Assembly: GCA_938033975.1 (NCBI GenBank)
Contig: CALHKJ010000296.1
Span: forward strand, 1-18,609
Direction: 5' to 3'
Length of the DNA stretch: 18,609 nucleotides
Origin: an uncultured Saprospiraceae bacterium
GTDB taxonomy: Bacteria; Bacteroidota; Bacteroidia; Chitinophagales; Saprospiraceae
Made by a program: the position numbers and the translations under genes. How positions within the stretch are numbered: the first letter of the stretch is position 1; the number at the start of each line of letters is the position of its first letter. Positions 7,349 to 14,687 of this stretch are shown in pieces. Under the pieces are notes generated by a model. It was not told where the DNA came from, made no database searches, and saw only the letters and a list, made by a program, of their open reading frames with translations.

Positions 7349-8440
7349 TTGCTAGAAATAAGAAAAATAATCTCAGAATACGATAAGCTTGACCACAGCA
7401 AAGAAAAAGTTGCATTGGCTTCAGTCGTTAGCGTAGAGGCGTCTGCTTATAGACGGATTGGTGCTAGAATGTTGGTTAGAAGTAATGGTATGTGGACTGG
7501 TGGTATTAGTGGTGGTTGTCTAGAAGGTGATGCCTTAAAGCAATCTCTAAACGCCATTTACAAAAATGAATCTTCAATCATTGTTTATGATACAATGGAA
7601 GATGATAATAATCAGATAGGAGTAGGTCTTGGTTGCAATGGAAGAATAGAGGTATTACTCACACCAATAGATCCTAAAGATCCGAACAATGAGATCGAAC
7701 TTCTCAGATCAATATTAAACGCCGAAAACCCATCAATTATAGCAAAGGTTATTTCAGCCGATAAAGAACTACTTGCAAAAAGTAAATTGATCAATCACTT
7801 AGATGATCCTTTACATTTTTTAGATATAAATAACTCAGAGCTAAAAGAGTCTATTCAAACAGTTCTTCAAAAAAAGTCTCCACGTATATTTGATTTAAAA
7901 TCTGGAGAAGAAGATGTAAAGGTTTTACTTGAATTCATCAGACCTGAAACCAGACTCATAATTGTTGGTGACAATTACGATGTAAATGCAATGGCAAATG
8001 TGGCTCACACTTTGGGTTGGGAAATATGGGTCGTAGGTAGATTAAAAAAACTAAGTAAAGAGTTGGTTGGAAAAGTAAAGCGTATAATCTCATTTGAAGA
8101 TCATGATAAAGTAAAAACACACGATTACACAGCCGTGGTTCTTATGTCACATGACTACAAATGGGACATGACCATTCTACAACATTTCTTAAAAGAGTCA
8201 CCTCCTTATATAGGAATGCTTGGTCCCAAAAAAAGGTTTGAAAAAATGGATAAGGAATTATCAGATATTGACCTTGCCGCTATTGAATACATACATAGCC
8301 CTACGGGCTTAGAAATAGGTGCAGAATCACCAGAAGAAATTTCACACTCAATTGCTTCTGAAATTTTGGCTGTGTTTAGACAAAAGAAGGGTTTGTCTTT
8401 GAAACTAAAAGAAGGGCCTATTCATGCAAGAGAACAATGA
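7349..8440 (+). CDS. xdhC: XdhC/CoxI-family molybdenum cofactor insertion protein
   Basis: Start codon is TTG; an in-frame TAG immediately precedes it and the family N-terminus begins here, so no upstream start is possible. The 363-residue protein has the N-terminal XdhC domain (about 10-110) with GGISGGCLEGD (Cys57) and GVGLGCNGRIEVLL (Cys96). A C-terminal Rossmann-like XdhC_C domain (about 205-350) contains RLIIVGDNYDV, YIGMLGPKKRF and HSPTGLEIGAESPEEI. The usual GAGHV glycine motif is replaced by GDNYDV. XdhC proteins bind the mature or sulfurated cofactor and help insert it into molybdenum hydroxylases in the cytoplasm. The last four bases overlap moaA (ATGA), and moeA follows, so this is a three-gene cofactor operon facing the cox operon. 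Which of the two XdhC-like proteins in the window serves CO dehydrogenase is open. Confidence 0.9.
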   Translation: MLEIRKIISEYDKLDHSKEKVALASVVSVEASAYRRIGARMLVRSNGMWTGGISGGCLEGDALKQSLNAIYKNESSIIVYDTMEDDNNQIGVGLGCNGRIEVLLTPIDPKDPNNEIELLRSILNAENPSIIAKVISADKELLAKSKLINHLDDPLHFLDINNSELKESIQTVLQKKSPRIFDLKSGEEDVKVLLEFIRPETRLIIVGDNYDVNAMANVAHTLGWEIWVVGRLKKLSKELVGKVKRIISFEDHDKVKTHDYTAVVLMSHDYKWDMTILQHFLKESPPYIGMLGPKKRFEKMDKELSDIDLAAIEYIHSPTGLEIGAESPEEISHSIASEILAVFRQKKGLSLKLKEGPIHAREQ

Positions 8441-9432
8441 ACAAATTAATTGATAAACATAACCGAGTTGTTGACTACATAAGAATTGCGGTCACAGATA
8501 AATGCAATTTGAGATGCTTCTACTGCATGCCAAATGAAGGAATTGATTTTGTCAAACAAAATCAACTCATGAGTTATGAAGAGTTGCTGAGAGTAGCTAG
8601 CATATTGAGCAAGCAAGGCGTATCCAAAGTGAGAATTACTGGCGGTGAACCTTTCTTAAGAAAAGACATCATGTATTTTATTAAAAGCTTGAGCGAAATC
8701 AAAGGCATTGATAAAATCGCAATTACAACCAATGGAACCCATACACTGAAATATCTTGATGAGCTTATCAACTATGGAATAAAGAGTTTCAATCTCAGTA
8801 TTGACTCAATCGACAAGCAGAGGTTTTTTGATATAACTCGGAGGGATTTGTTTGATACCGTCTGGAATTGTTTTGAAGAAATGTCAAAGCGAGATATTAG
8901 TTTAAAATTGAATGCTGTTGTCATCAAGAATAGAAATATTGAAGATCTCATCCCAATGGTTGATTTGACCAAAGACAAAAATGTATCAGTAAGATTTATT
9001 GAAGAAATGCCTTTCAATGGCACAGGAGCAAATTATGAAGGTCTTGAGTGGAATTACAAAAAAATTCTTCAACATATTGAGTCCCATTTCGGCAAAGCCA
9101 CAAAGTTAGAAGACGAAAAAAATTCTACTTCTCTTAATTATAAAATTCGAGGGCATGCCGGAAGCTTTGGTATTATTCCTGCATATTCAAGAACCTTCTG
9201 TGGAACATGTAATAGAATCAGATTGACACCAATGGGCATCATTAAAACTTGTTTGTACGACGAAGGCATCTTCAATGTTCGTGATTTAATGAGAGCAGGA
9301 GCCAATGATACTCAATTGCTCGAAGCAATTCAATCCGCAATTGGACAGAAATACAAAGACGGTTTTGTTGCAGAATCCAAAAGAAAAAACTTGCCGAATA
9401 TTAGTGAATCCATGACAACAATTGGAGGTTGA
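8437..9432 (+). CDS. moaA: GTP 3',8-cyclase MoaA (radical SAM)
   Basis: The 331-residue protein has the radical SAM cluster CNLRCFYC (Cys23, Cys27, Cys30), the SAM-binding GGEP (69-72) and the second 4Fe-4S site of MoaA, FCGTCNRIRLTP...KTC (Cys255, Cys258, Cys272). It ends in the conserved Gly-Gly tail needed for catalysis. It converts GTP to (8S)-3',8-cyclo-7,8-dihydroguanosine 5'-triphosphate, the first step of molybdenum cofactor synthesis; MoaC, encoded on the other strand at 11749-12225, does the next. Length is normal. It overlaps xdhC by four bases at its start and is joined to moeA by a TGATG junction at its end, indicating translational coupling. Confidence 0.97.
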   Translation: MNKLIDKHNRVVDYIRIAVTDKCNLRCFYCMPNEGIDFVKQNQLMSYEELLRVASILSKQGVSKVRITGGEPFLRKDIMYFIKSLSEIKGIDKIAITTNGTHTLKYLDELINYGIKSFNLSIDSIDKQRFFDITRRDLFDTVWNCFEEMSKRDISLKLNAVVIKNRNIEDLIPMVDLTKDKNVSVRFIEEMPFNGTGANYEGLEWNYKKILQHIESHFGKATKLEDEKNSTSLNYKIRGHAGSFGIIPAYSRTFCGTCNRIRLTPMGIIKTCLYDEGIFNVRDLMRAGANDTQLLEAIQSAIGQKYKDGFVAESKRKNLPNISESMTTIGG

Positions 9433-10625
9433 TGATAGATGTAAAAGAGGCATTAGAAATAATCAATCATAACCTTGGGTCCTTCGGTACAGAAATCGTC
9501 CCCTTATCAAAGTCAATCGGAAGAATCTTAAAAGAAGAATGGCGCACTGATAGAGATCTACCTCCTTATCATCGAGTGACAATGGATGGGATTGCTATTT
9601 CATATGAAGACTTTGCAAAAGGTCAACGGACATTCGAAATAGAGGGCGTAGCTGCTGCGGGAGACCCACAAAAAGAAAAGAAGAAAGATGGATGTTGTCA
9701 CGAAGTAATGACAGGAGCAATCCTTCCTCTTGGTTGTGATACCATCATAAGATATGAAGACTTAAGTATTGAAGACAGTCAAGCAAGCATCAACTTAGAT
9801 GTAATTACGAAAGAACAAAATGTTCATTTCAAAGGATCAGATCGATCGATGGGAGAATTGGTTGCAAAAGAAAATACAATTATTTCATCCGCCGAAATTG
9901 GCTTAGGAGCAAGTATTGGTAAAAGCATGGTTGTAGTGGCCAAGTTACCGACAGCAATAGTAATTTCTACGGGTAATGAATTGGTCGATATTGATCAGAG
10001 TCCGCTAGCTCACCAAATTAGAAAATCAAATATCTATCGAATAAGTACGGTATTAAACTCATTAGGTATGAGTTGTGATGAAGCACATTTAGATGATGTC
10101 AAGGAGGTTATAAAGGAAAAGATGCAAGACTATCTAGAGAAATATGATATTGTCTTATTGAGTGGTGGAGTATCTAAGGGTAAATTTGATTTTCTACCTG
10201 CGGTACTTGATGAATTAGGCGCAGAAAAATTATTTCATAAGATAGCGCAAAGGCCAGGAAAACCATTTTGGTTTGGCAAGAGAAATAACTGTACCATATT
10301 TGCCTTTCCGGGAAACCCCGTATCATCATTTATTTGTATGCATCGGTACTTTGTCGAATGGCTTGGAAATTCTCTAGGTACATCAATTAGAAGACCAATG
10401 TATGCACGTTTGACAGACGAAGTTCATTTCAAACCTGACCTTACTTATTTTCTTGAAGTCAAAATAAGTTCTTCTCCAAATGGAGAGGTGCTTGCAACTC
10501 CACAAAAAGGAAATGGCTCAGGTGATCTTGCCAACTTGGTTGAGGCAGATGCAATTATTCAATTGCCAAGAGGAAAAAATATTTATGAAAAAGGAGAAGT
10601 GCATCCTATCTACTTTTACAAATAG
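9432..10625 (+). CDS. moeA: Molybdopterin molybdotransferase MoeA
   Basis: MoeA inserts molybdate into adenylylated molybdopterin. The 397-residue sequence shows the family motifs in order: DRDLPPYHRVTMDGIAI near the N-terminus, MTGAILPLGCDTIIRYED, the MoCF-type STGNELV and LSGGVSKGKFDFLP, AQRPGKPFWFG, and FAFPGNPVSSF, then a C-terminal beta domain. I chose the ATG at 9432, overlapping the moaA stop as TGATG, over the TTG one codon upstream; GGAGG at 9424-9428 lies three bases ahead, although those bases also encode the moaA Gly-Gly tail. No MogA is visible in the window. The gene ends six bases from the convergent MobA-fusion gene. Confidence 0.96.
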   Translation: MIDVKEALEIINHNLGSFGTEIVPLSKSIGRILKEEWRTDRDLPPYHRVTMDGIAISYEDFAKGQRTFEIEGVAAAGDPQKEKKKDGCCHEVMTGAILPLGCDTIIRYEDLSIEDSQASINLDVITKEQNVHFKGSDRSMGELVAKENTIISSAEIGLGASIGKSMVVVAKLPTAIVISTGNELVDIDQSPLAHQIRKSNIYRISTVLNSLGMSCDEAHLDDVKEVIKEKMQDYLEKYDIVLLSGGVSKGKFDFLPAVLDELGAEKLFHKIAQRPGKPFWFGKRNNCTIFAFPGNPVSSFICMHRYFVEWLGNSLGTSIRRPMYARLTDEVHFKPDLTYFLEVKISSSPNGEVLATPQKGNGSGDLANLVEADAIIQLPRGKNIYEKGEVHPIYFYK

Positions 10626-10631
10626 AACATT

Positions 10632-11768
10632 CTAGTTTTTAATTTTTTCTTTAATCATCGCATAGGCTTGGGGGTCATTGACATTCTCCATAAAGTCCAC
10701 TTTTTCAACATGAATTTCTTCGATGTCAGTATTGATCAAAACCTTTCGGGGACAAGAATAACCTTGACTTAAAAATTCTAACAAAACTGGATAAGCTCTA
10801 GGTTCCCAAATTGTGATAAGTGGTTCTGGAAACTTGGTCTCTGGATTATGAAAACAAGTTGCAAGTTTTGAAGGATTGCGCTTTTCCACTAATAAGTTGA
10901 GTGACTCTTTGTTTAATAGTGGAAGATCGCAAGCAACCGTAAGCCATGCCTGATTTGGAAATTCTCTAAATGCTGAAAGGATGGCACCATAAGGTCCTAG
11001 TCCTGTAAAAGTATCTTTGATAATCGAGTAAGCATTTTGCTCATCAGCATTTTGATTTTGATTCAGCGATAAAAACACACTGTCACAAAATTCACTTAAC
11101 AAGTCAGCTTCATATTCTCTCTGCGGTTTTCCATAGTAACTTAAAGAACCTTTATCCTCCCCCATCCTAACACTCTTTCCTCCCGCAAGGACCAAACCAT
11201 TCAAAACAGGAATATAGTTTTCATTGTCTTCAAGTATGTGATTGGCAATCTTTTCTAGCTCATTGACTTTGAAAATTTTCACTTTTTCAGTGATGTGTGG
11301 TTTTAAAAAATCATGAACTTCTTGTTCTTCATTTTCAACAACCAAAATTCTAAAATCTTTGAGACGATCCAACTTCCGACTTAGTGATTCTTTTTTCTTT
11401 TCGTTGACAAAGACAATTTGCTTATCGCCTAAGAAATGATTTCCGTTAATCAACAAAAGATCTAATTCAGAGAAGTATTTTTTATTTTGCTTTTCAGCAA
11501 AGGAACTGTGCGTATCAATTTGTGCAAATGCTTGTTTATCTTGATAATAAGCATGAAATGGGTGGTCCGTTTTAATTTCTTGATGGGTGGCATCAATGTA
11601 TCCAATCTTTGCTTTTTTAGATAGCTCTGCTCCTAAGTCCTTTGCAAACTGATTAATAATCCCACAAGGAGCTCCAAATATCGCCCATTCATTTTGATGA
11701 TAGTCACCACCAATTGGCTTTATTAATGCTGTATGCTTTGTATGTTTTTTAGTCTCTTTCAAAATCAC
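10632..11768 (-). CDS. mobA: Fusion of degenerate MobB-like domain with MobA-type molybdenum cofactor nucleotidyltransferase
   Basis: Residues about 188-378 form a MobA-type nucleotidyltransferase: LNGLVLAGGKSVRMGEDKG (LAGG at 194-197), GLGPYGAILSA and VACDLPLL (Cys280-Asp281). It attaches GMP or CMP to molybdopterin. Residues 1-185 resemble MobB, the small P-loop GTPase partner: DLLLINGNHFLGDKQIVFVN corresponds to the DLVLVEGF...P segment. However, the expected GxxGxGKT P-loop reads GAPCGIIN (32-39), so the Lys and Thr are gone and GTP hydrolysis is unlikely. The LAGG and CD motifs are of GTP-using MobA type rather than CTP-using MocA type. The start is GTG at 11768, inside the end of moaC; TTG at 11762 is an alternative. 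Last gene of the cox transcription unit. Confidence 0.88.
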   Translation of the reverse strand: MILKETKKHTKHTALIKPIGGDYHQNEWAIFGAPCGIINQFAKDLGAELSKKAKIGYIDATHQEIKTDHPFHAYYQDKQAFAQIDTHSSFAEKQNKKYFSELDLLLINGNHFLGDKQIVFVNEKKKESLSRKLDRLKDFRILVVENEEQEVHDFLKPHITEKVKIFKVNELEKIANHILEDNENYIPVLNGLVLAGGKSVRMGEDKGSLSYYGKPQREYEADLLSEFCDSVFLSLNQNQNADEQNAYSIIKDTFTGLGPYGAILSAFREFPNQAWLTVACDLPLLNKESLNLLVEKRNPSKLATCFHNPETKFPEPLITIWEPRAYPVLLEFLSQGYSCPRKVLINTDIEEIHVEKVDFMENVNDPQAYAMIKEKIKN

Positions 11769-12225
11769 TTTTTCCTCCTGTCTTTTTCATTAGTTTTATT
11801 TCTTCTATGATGATATTATGCGAAAAGCCTTTGCACATATCATAGATTGTAAGTGCCGCAACAGTAGCACCAGTAAGTGCTTCCATTTCTACACCTGTTT
11901 TTCCTGTAAGTTTAACCATGCAATCGATTTCTACTTTTCTGTCTTCATTCACACGAATATTCACTGTAGATTTATTAATTGCCAAGGGATGACAAAGGGG
12001 AATTAAATCACTAGTTTTCTTAGTGGCCATAATTCCAGCAAGAATGGCTGTTTGAAATATAGGTCCCTTTTTTGTTTGGATGTCATTGTTATCCAATTGG
12101 TCAAGAATTTCATCTTCTAGACTTATAAGCGCTCTTGCAACAGCAATTCTTTCTGTTTCCTGTTTATCGCCTACATCGACCATTGTAGGATTATCTTCTT
12201 TATCTAAATGTGTAAATTTCTTCAT
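11749..12225 (-). CDS. moaC: Cyclic pyranopterin monophosphate synthase MoaC
   Basis: MoaC rearranges the MoaA product to cyclic pyranopterin monophosphate. The 158-residue length is normal. The active-site segments are intact: KGPIFQTAILAGIMATKKTSDLIPLCHPL with Lys53 and His79, MEALTGATVAALTIYDMCK with Glu113, Glu115, Asp129 and Lys132, matching E. coli MoaC Lys51, His77, Glu112, Glu114, Asp128 and Lys131 by eye. The enzyme is a cytoplasmic hexamer in studied bacteria. The gene follows the XdhC-YHS gene by 30 bases and overlaps the MobA fusion by 20 bases. Its separation from moaA on the opposite strand splits the first two steps of the pathway between two convergent operons. Confidence 0.97.
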   Translation of the reverse strand: MKKFTHLDKEDNPTMVDVGDKQETERIAVARALISLEDEILDQLDNNDIQTKKGPIFQTAILAGIMATKKTSDLIPLCHPLAINKSTVNIRVNEDRKVEIDCMVKLTGKTGVEMEALTGATVAALTIYDMCKGFSHNIIIEEIKLMKKTGGKSDFERD

Positions 12226-12255
12226 AGAATAATAAAGATAATTGTTTTATTCTTC

Positions 12256-13230
12256 CTAGGCTGTAATGTACTTACTTGGCTCTTTTTCAAAACTTACTTT
12301 ACATCCATCGCAACAGAAGTAAACCTTCTGTCCTGCATGTTCGAGAATGTATTTAGCTGTACTTTTTTGAATGGGAATATTGCAGACTGGGTTCATGTAA
12401 TATTCGTCATTAGGAACCTCAAGAGTTTGTGCAGTTCCATTTGAATCCGTTTTTGATTCTAATCTAAATTGCTTTATTATTTCCGCCAAAATACTTACTG
12501 CTACTTCCTCTGGAAGTTTGGCACCTAAATCAAGACCAGCAGGAGTTTTAATTGTTTGCAATTGATCGAACGTGACTCCTCTGTCTCTTAGGTCTGTAAA
12601 TATAGCTTGAGCTTTTTTACGACTAGATACAAAGGCCAAGTATTGGCAATCCATATTGATTGCTTTATGCAAGGATTCTAAATCTCCCTCTCCTTGCGTA
12701 CAAACTATGGTGTAGCTATTTTTATGTTTATCGCTTATTTCAAAATCTGCTACTGCAGACAATTTATCAGCAGTTGGATATACAACTTTATCAACCTTGC
12801 TTTGTACAACTTCTACGCGATAATCCATAGCAGAAGCTAATTTGGCCAATGCCATTCCGATATGAGAATTACCAAAAATGACAATATGTGGTTTTGGTAA
12901 TACAGGCTCAATGTAAGCCTCAACTTCTCCTCCGCTTTGACAGCTCATGCTATATATTTTAGTATTAGGAAATGAACTTTCTCTTTTTACAGGACTGATG
13001 GTAACAAATCTCGGCTTTCGTTCTTTAATCGCAAGAAGTGCTTCTTTGAGTATAATGCCTCTTGTGCAGCCTCCTCCAATCCATCCATGGATTTCTCCTT
13101 TCGATGTAATGATTGCTTTGTCACCAGGCTTGCCAGAAGAAGGAGTTTTTCTCCTTACTATCATTGCTGTCGCAAATGGCTCTAGCTCACTTCTCAACTC
13201 CATTAATTTATCTACAAATTCATTACGCAT
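12256..13230 (-). CDS. XdhC/CoxF-like protein with C-terminal YHS metal-binding domain
   Basis: A 324-residue protein with three parts. Residues about 5-110 are an XdhC N-terminal domain, with HGWIGGGCTRGI (Cys55) and SMSCQSGGEVEAYIEPV (Cys97) as in CoxF/CoxI-type XdhC proteins. Residues about 114-255 are the Rossmann-like domain (PHIVIFGNSHIGMALAKLA, AGLDLGAKLPEEVAVSILAEI). Residues about 276-324 are a YHS domain: YYMNPVCNI, then VYFCCDGCKVSFEKEPSKYI, with Cys283, Cys306, Cys307 and Cys310 as potential metal ligands. XdhC proteins handle the molybdenum cofactor; YHS/TRASH-type domains bind soft metals including copper. In an operon for an enzyme with a Mo-S-Cu centre the fusion suggests joint handling of cofactor and copper, which is inference. 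It overlaps coxE by eight bases. Confidence 0.88.
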   Translation of the reverse strand: MRNEFVDKLMELRSELEPFATAMIVRRKTPSSGKPGDKAIITSKGEIHGWIGGGCTRGIILKEALLAIKERKPRFVTISPVKRESSFPNTKIYSMSCQSGGEVEAYIEPVLPKPHIVIFGNSHIGMALAKLASAMDYRVEVVQSKVDKVVYPTADKLSAVADFEISDKHKNSYTIVCTQGEGDLESLHKAINMDCQYLAFVSSRKKAQAIFTDLRDRGVTFDQLQTIKTPAGLDLGAKLPEEVAVSILAEIIKQFRLESKTDSNGTAQTLEVPNDEYYMNPVCNIPIQKSTAKYILEHAGQKVYFCCDGCKVSFEKEPSKYITA

Positions 13231-14359
13231 GTGACAGTATGTTTTCTAACTCAAGCAAGCTACTAAAATTATGTGCTGACCCAAAATAATTGACAGAAGG
13301 AAGTGCTGTTTTCATTCCAACTTGTATAGGTTCATAACCCTTCATACCCTTTAAAGGATTCAACCAAATCAACTTTTTTGATTTTAATTTAATGTTTTGG
13401 ATAGCCGTTTCCAAAATTTCTGGTTCGCCAGTATCCAAACCATCACTTAGAATCAGGGTCATTGTTTTACCATTGAGATATTTCTTTGAGTATTCTTCGT
13501 TGAAGTTTTGAAGAGATTCTCCAATTTTTGTTCCACTGGACCAGTGCTTTGCATTGTAAGAAACCATTGACAATGCGAGGTCCATATTCTTTTCAGAAAT
13601 AAAATCTGTGATCCTCACCAGCTTTGTACTAAAGGTGAATACTTCCACTTGTTTGAAATGTGATCGCAATGCCCACATAAACTTTAATAAATAGAAAGAG
13701 TACTTATCCATTGATCCACTTACATCCAAAAGTATCAATAATCTAAATTTCTCTTTCTTTCTATCCTTTTTTGCGAGATTCATAATGGTCCCCCCATTCT
13801 GAATATTTTTCCTGATTGATTCCGATATGCTTATTGCTCCTTTTTTAGACTTTTTGCGTTTGCGTTTTATACGCATACTCATTTCTCTTACCAATTTTTC
13901 AGAAAGGCGATCAAGCTCCAATGCTTGTTGTTCTGTCAAAAGAGAAAAGTCTGTGAGCTTTGCAGTCTCATCGGTATTTGCTCCAGAGGTAGTTTTGGAT
14001 TCTTCTCCTGATTCATTCAAATCAGATGAACCCGTTCCAAGCATAACTGCAGTACTAGCTTTTCGAACCGAGAAGTTGTTATTGTTTTTTCGTGTAATAC
14101 GATTTTGAAGTACCGTACCTTTTTGCCTCCAGAATTTTTTATAGAGGCTTGAAAAGACCTCTCTTTCTTCTTCTTCCTTGCAAAAAAGAGCTGCTAGGGC
14201 ATATTCAAAAATATCCTTGTCCAACCATAATTCTTGTAAAGAGACCATGATGGTATCCTTGGTACATTGTATACCAGTAGAAAAACCTTCTTCACGAGCC
14301 AATTGGACAAATCCAACTAAGGCTTCAGAAAATGAAAGATAATCGGTGTAGTGTTTCAA
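13223..14359 (-). CDS. coxE: CoxE, VWA-domain maturation factor of CO dehydrogenase
   Basis: The 378-residue protein has the CoxE N-terminal segment (SEALVGFVQLAREEGFSTG, residues 11-29), a polar and basic linker (about 80-205, rich in Lys/Arg/Ser/Asn), and a von Willebrand A domain (about 205-370). The MIDAS metal site is complete: DVSGS (Asp212, Ser214, Ser216), SGT (Thr277) and LSDG (Asp306). In Oligotropha, CoxD and CoxE work as a MoxR-VWA pair in post-translational assembly of the CO dehydrogenase cluster. Start is TTG at 14359; the conserved N-terminal segment begins there and the next Met is residue 38, too late. The same frame upstream contains the TAA that ends the 102-residue gene, only two codons earlier. 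Confidence 0.92.
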   Translation of the reverse strand: MKHYTDYLSFSEALVGFVQLAREEGFSTGIQCTKDTIMVSLQELWLDKDIFEYALAALFCKEEEEREVFSSLYKKFWRQKGTVLQNRITRKNNNNFSVRKASTAVMLGTGSSDLNESGEESKTTSGANTDETAKLTDFSLLTEQQALELDRLSEKLVREMSMRIKRKRKKSKKGAISISESIRKNIQNGGTIMNLAKKDRKKEKFRLLILLDVSGSMDKYSFYLLKFMWALRSHFKQVEVFTFSTKLVRITDFISEKNMDLALSMVSYNAKHWSSGTKIGESLQNFNEEYSKKYLNGKTMTLILSDGLDTGEPEILETAIQNIKLKSKKLIWLNPLKGMKGYEPIQVGMKTALPSVNYFGSAHNFSSLLELENILSHA

Positions 14360-14365
14360 CGATGT

Positions 14366-14674
14366 TTATGATAAACCCAGTTTATCTAAAACCTTTTTGA
14401 GTGTATCAGCTTTTAAATCATTTACATGAGCGTCTATTCCTATAGAGTTAGCATATGCTACCAAATCAGGTTCGTTCATTTTCATGATTTCCGCTTTCGG
14501 CTTGGTGCCTTCTCTTTCGGCTTTCATGGCTGCAATTCTTGCCTTGACATCGGCTACAGAGTCAACTTTTTTTGTACGTTGTCCTGGAAGATCAACTGCC
14601 TTATAATGAGCTCTGCTTTTCTCTCCTGCTTCTAGTCGTATTTTTTTTAGTTCCTCGTATTCTTTGAGTGACAT
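14366..14674 (-). CDS. Unrecognised 102-aa protein between coxD and coxE, with a possible SAP/HeH-like C-terminus
   Basis: I do not recognise a family. The protein is highly charged and soluble, with no signal or membrane segment. Residues 1-60 are predicted largely helical with many Lys, Arg and Glu; they include SRAHYKAVDLPGQRTKK. Residues about 67-100 (EPDLVAYANSIGIDAHVNDLKADTLKKVLDKLG) look like a helix-extended-helix fold of the SAP / HeH-LEM / Rho-N kind (LVAYA...GID...K...LKKVL). Spacing is 13 bases from coxD and six bases from the coxE TTG, so it is a true operon member between the AAA+ ATPase and its VWA partner. An adaptor between CoxD and CoxE is a reasonable inference; nucleic-acid binding is another reading of the C-terminal motif. 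It reads in the same frame as coxE. Confidence 0.8.
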   Translation of the reverse strand: MSLKEYEELKKIRLEAGEKSRAHYKAVDLPGQRTKKVDSVADVKARIAAMKAEREGTKPKAEIMKMNEPDLVAYANSIGIDAHVNDLKADTLKKVLDKLGLS

Positions 14675-14687
14675 ATTAATATCTTTT

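Noticed and set aside
9429..9431. TTG at 9429 as moeA start
   Set aside because: An ATG follows immediately at 9432 in the same frame and forms a standard TGATG coupling with moaA.
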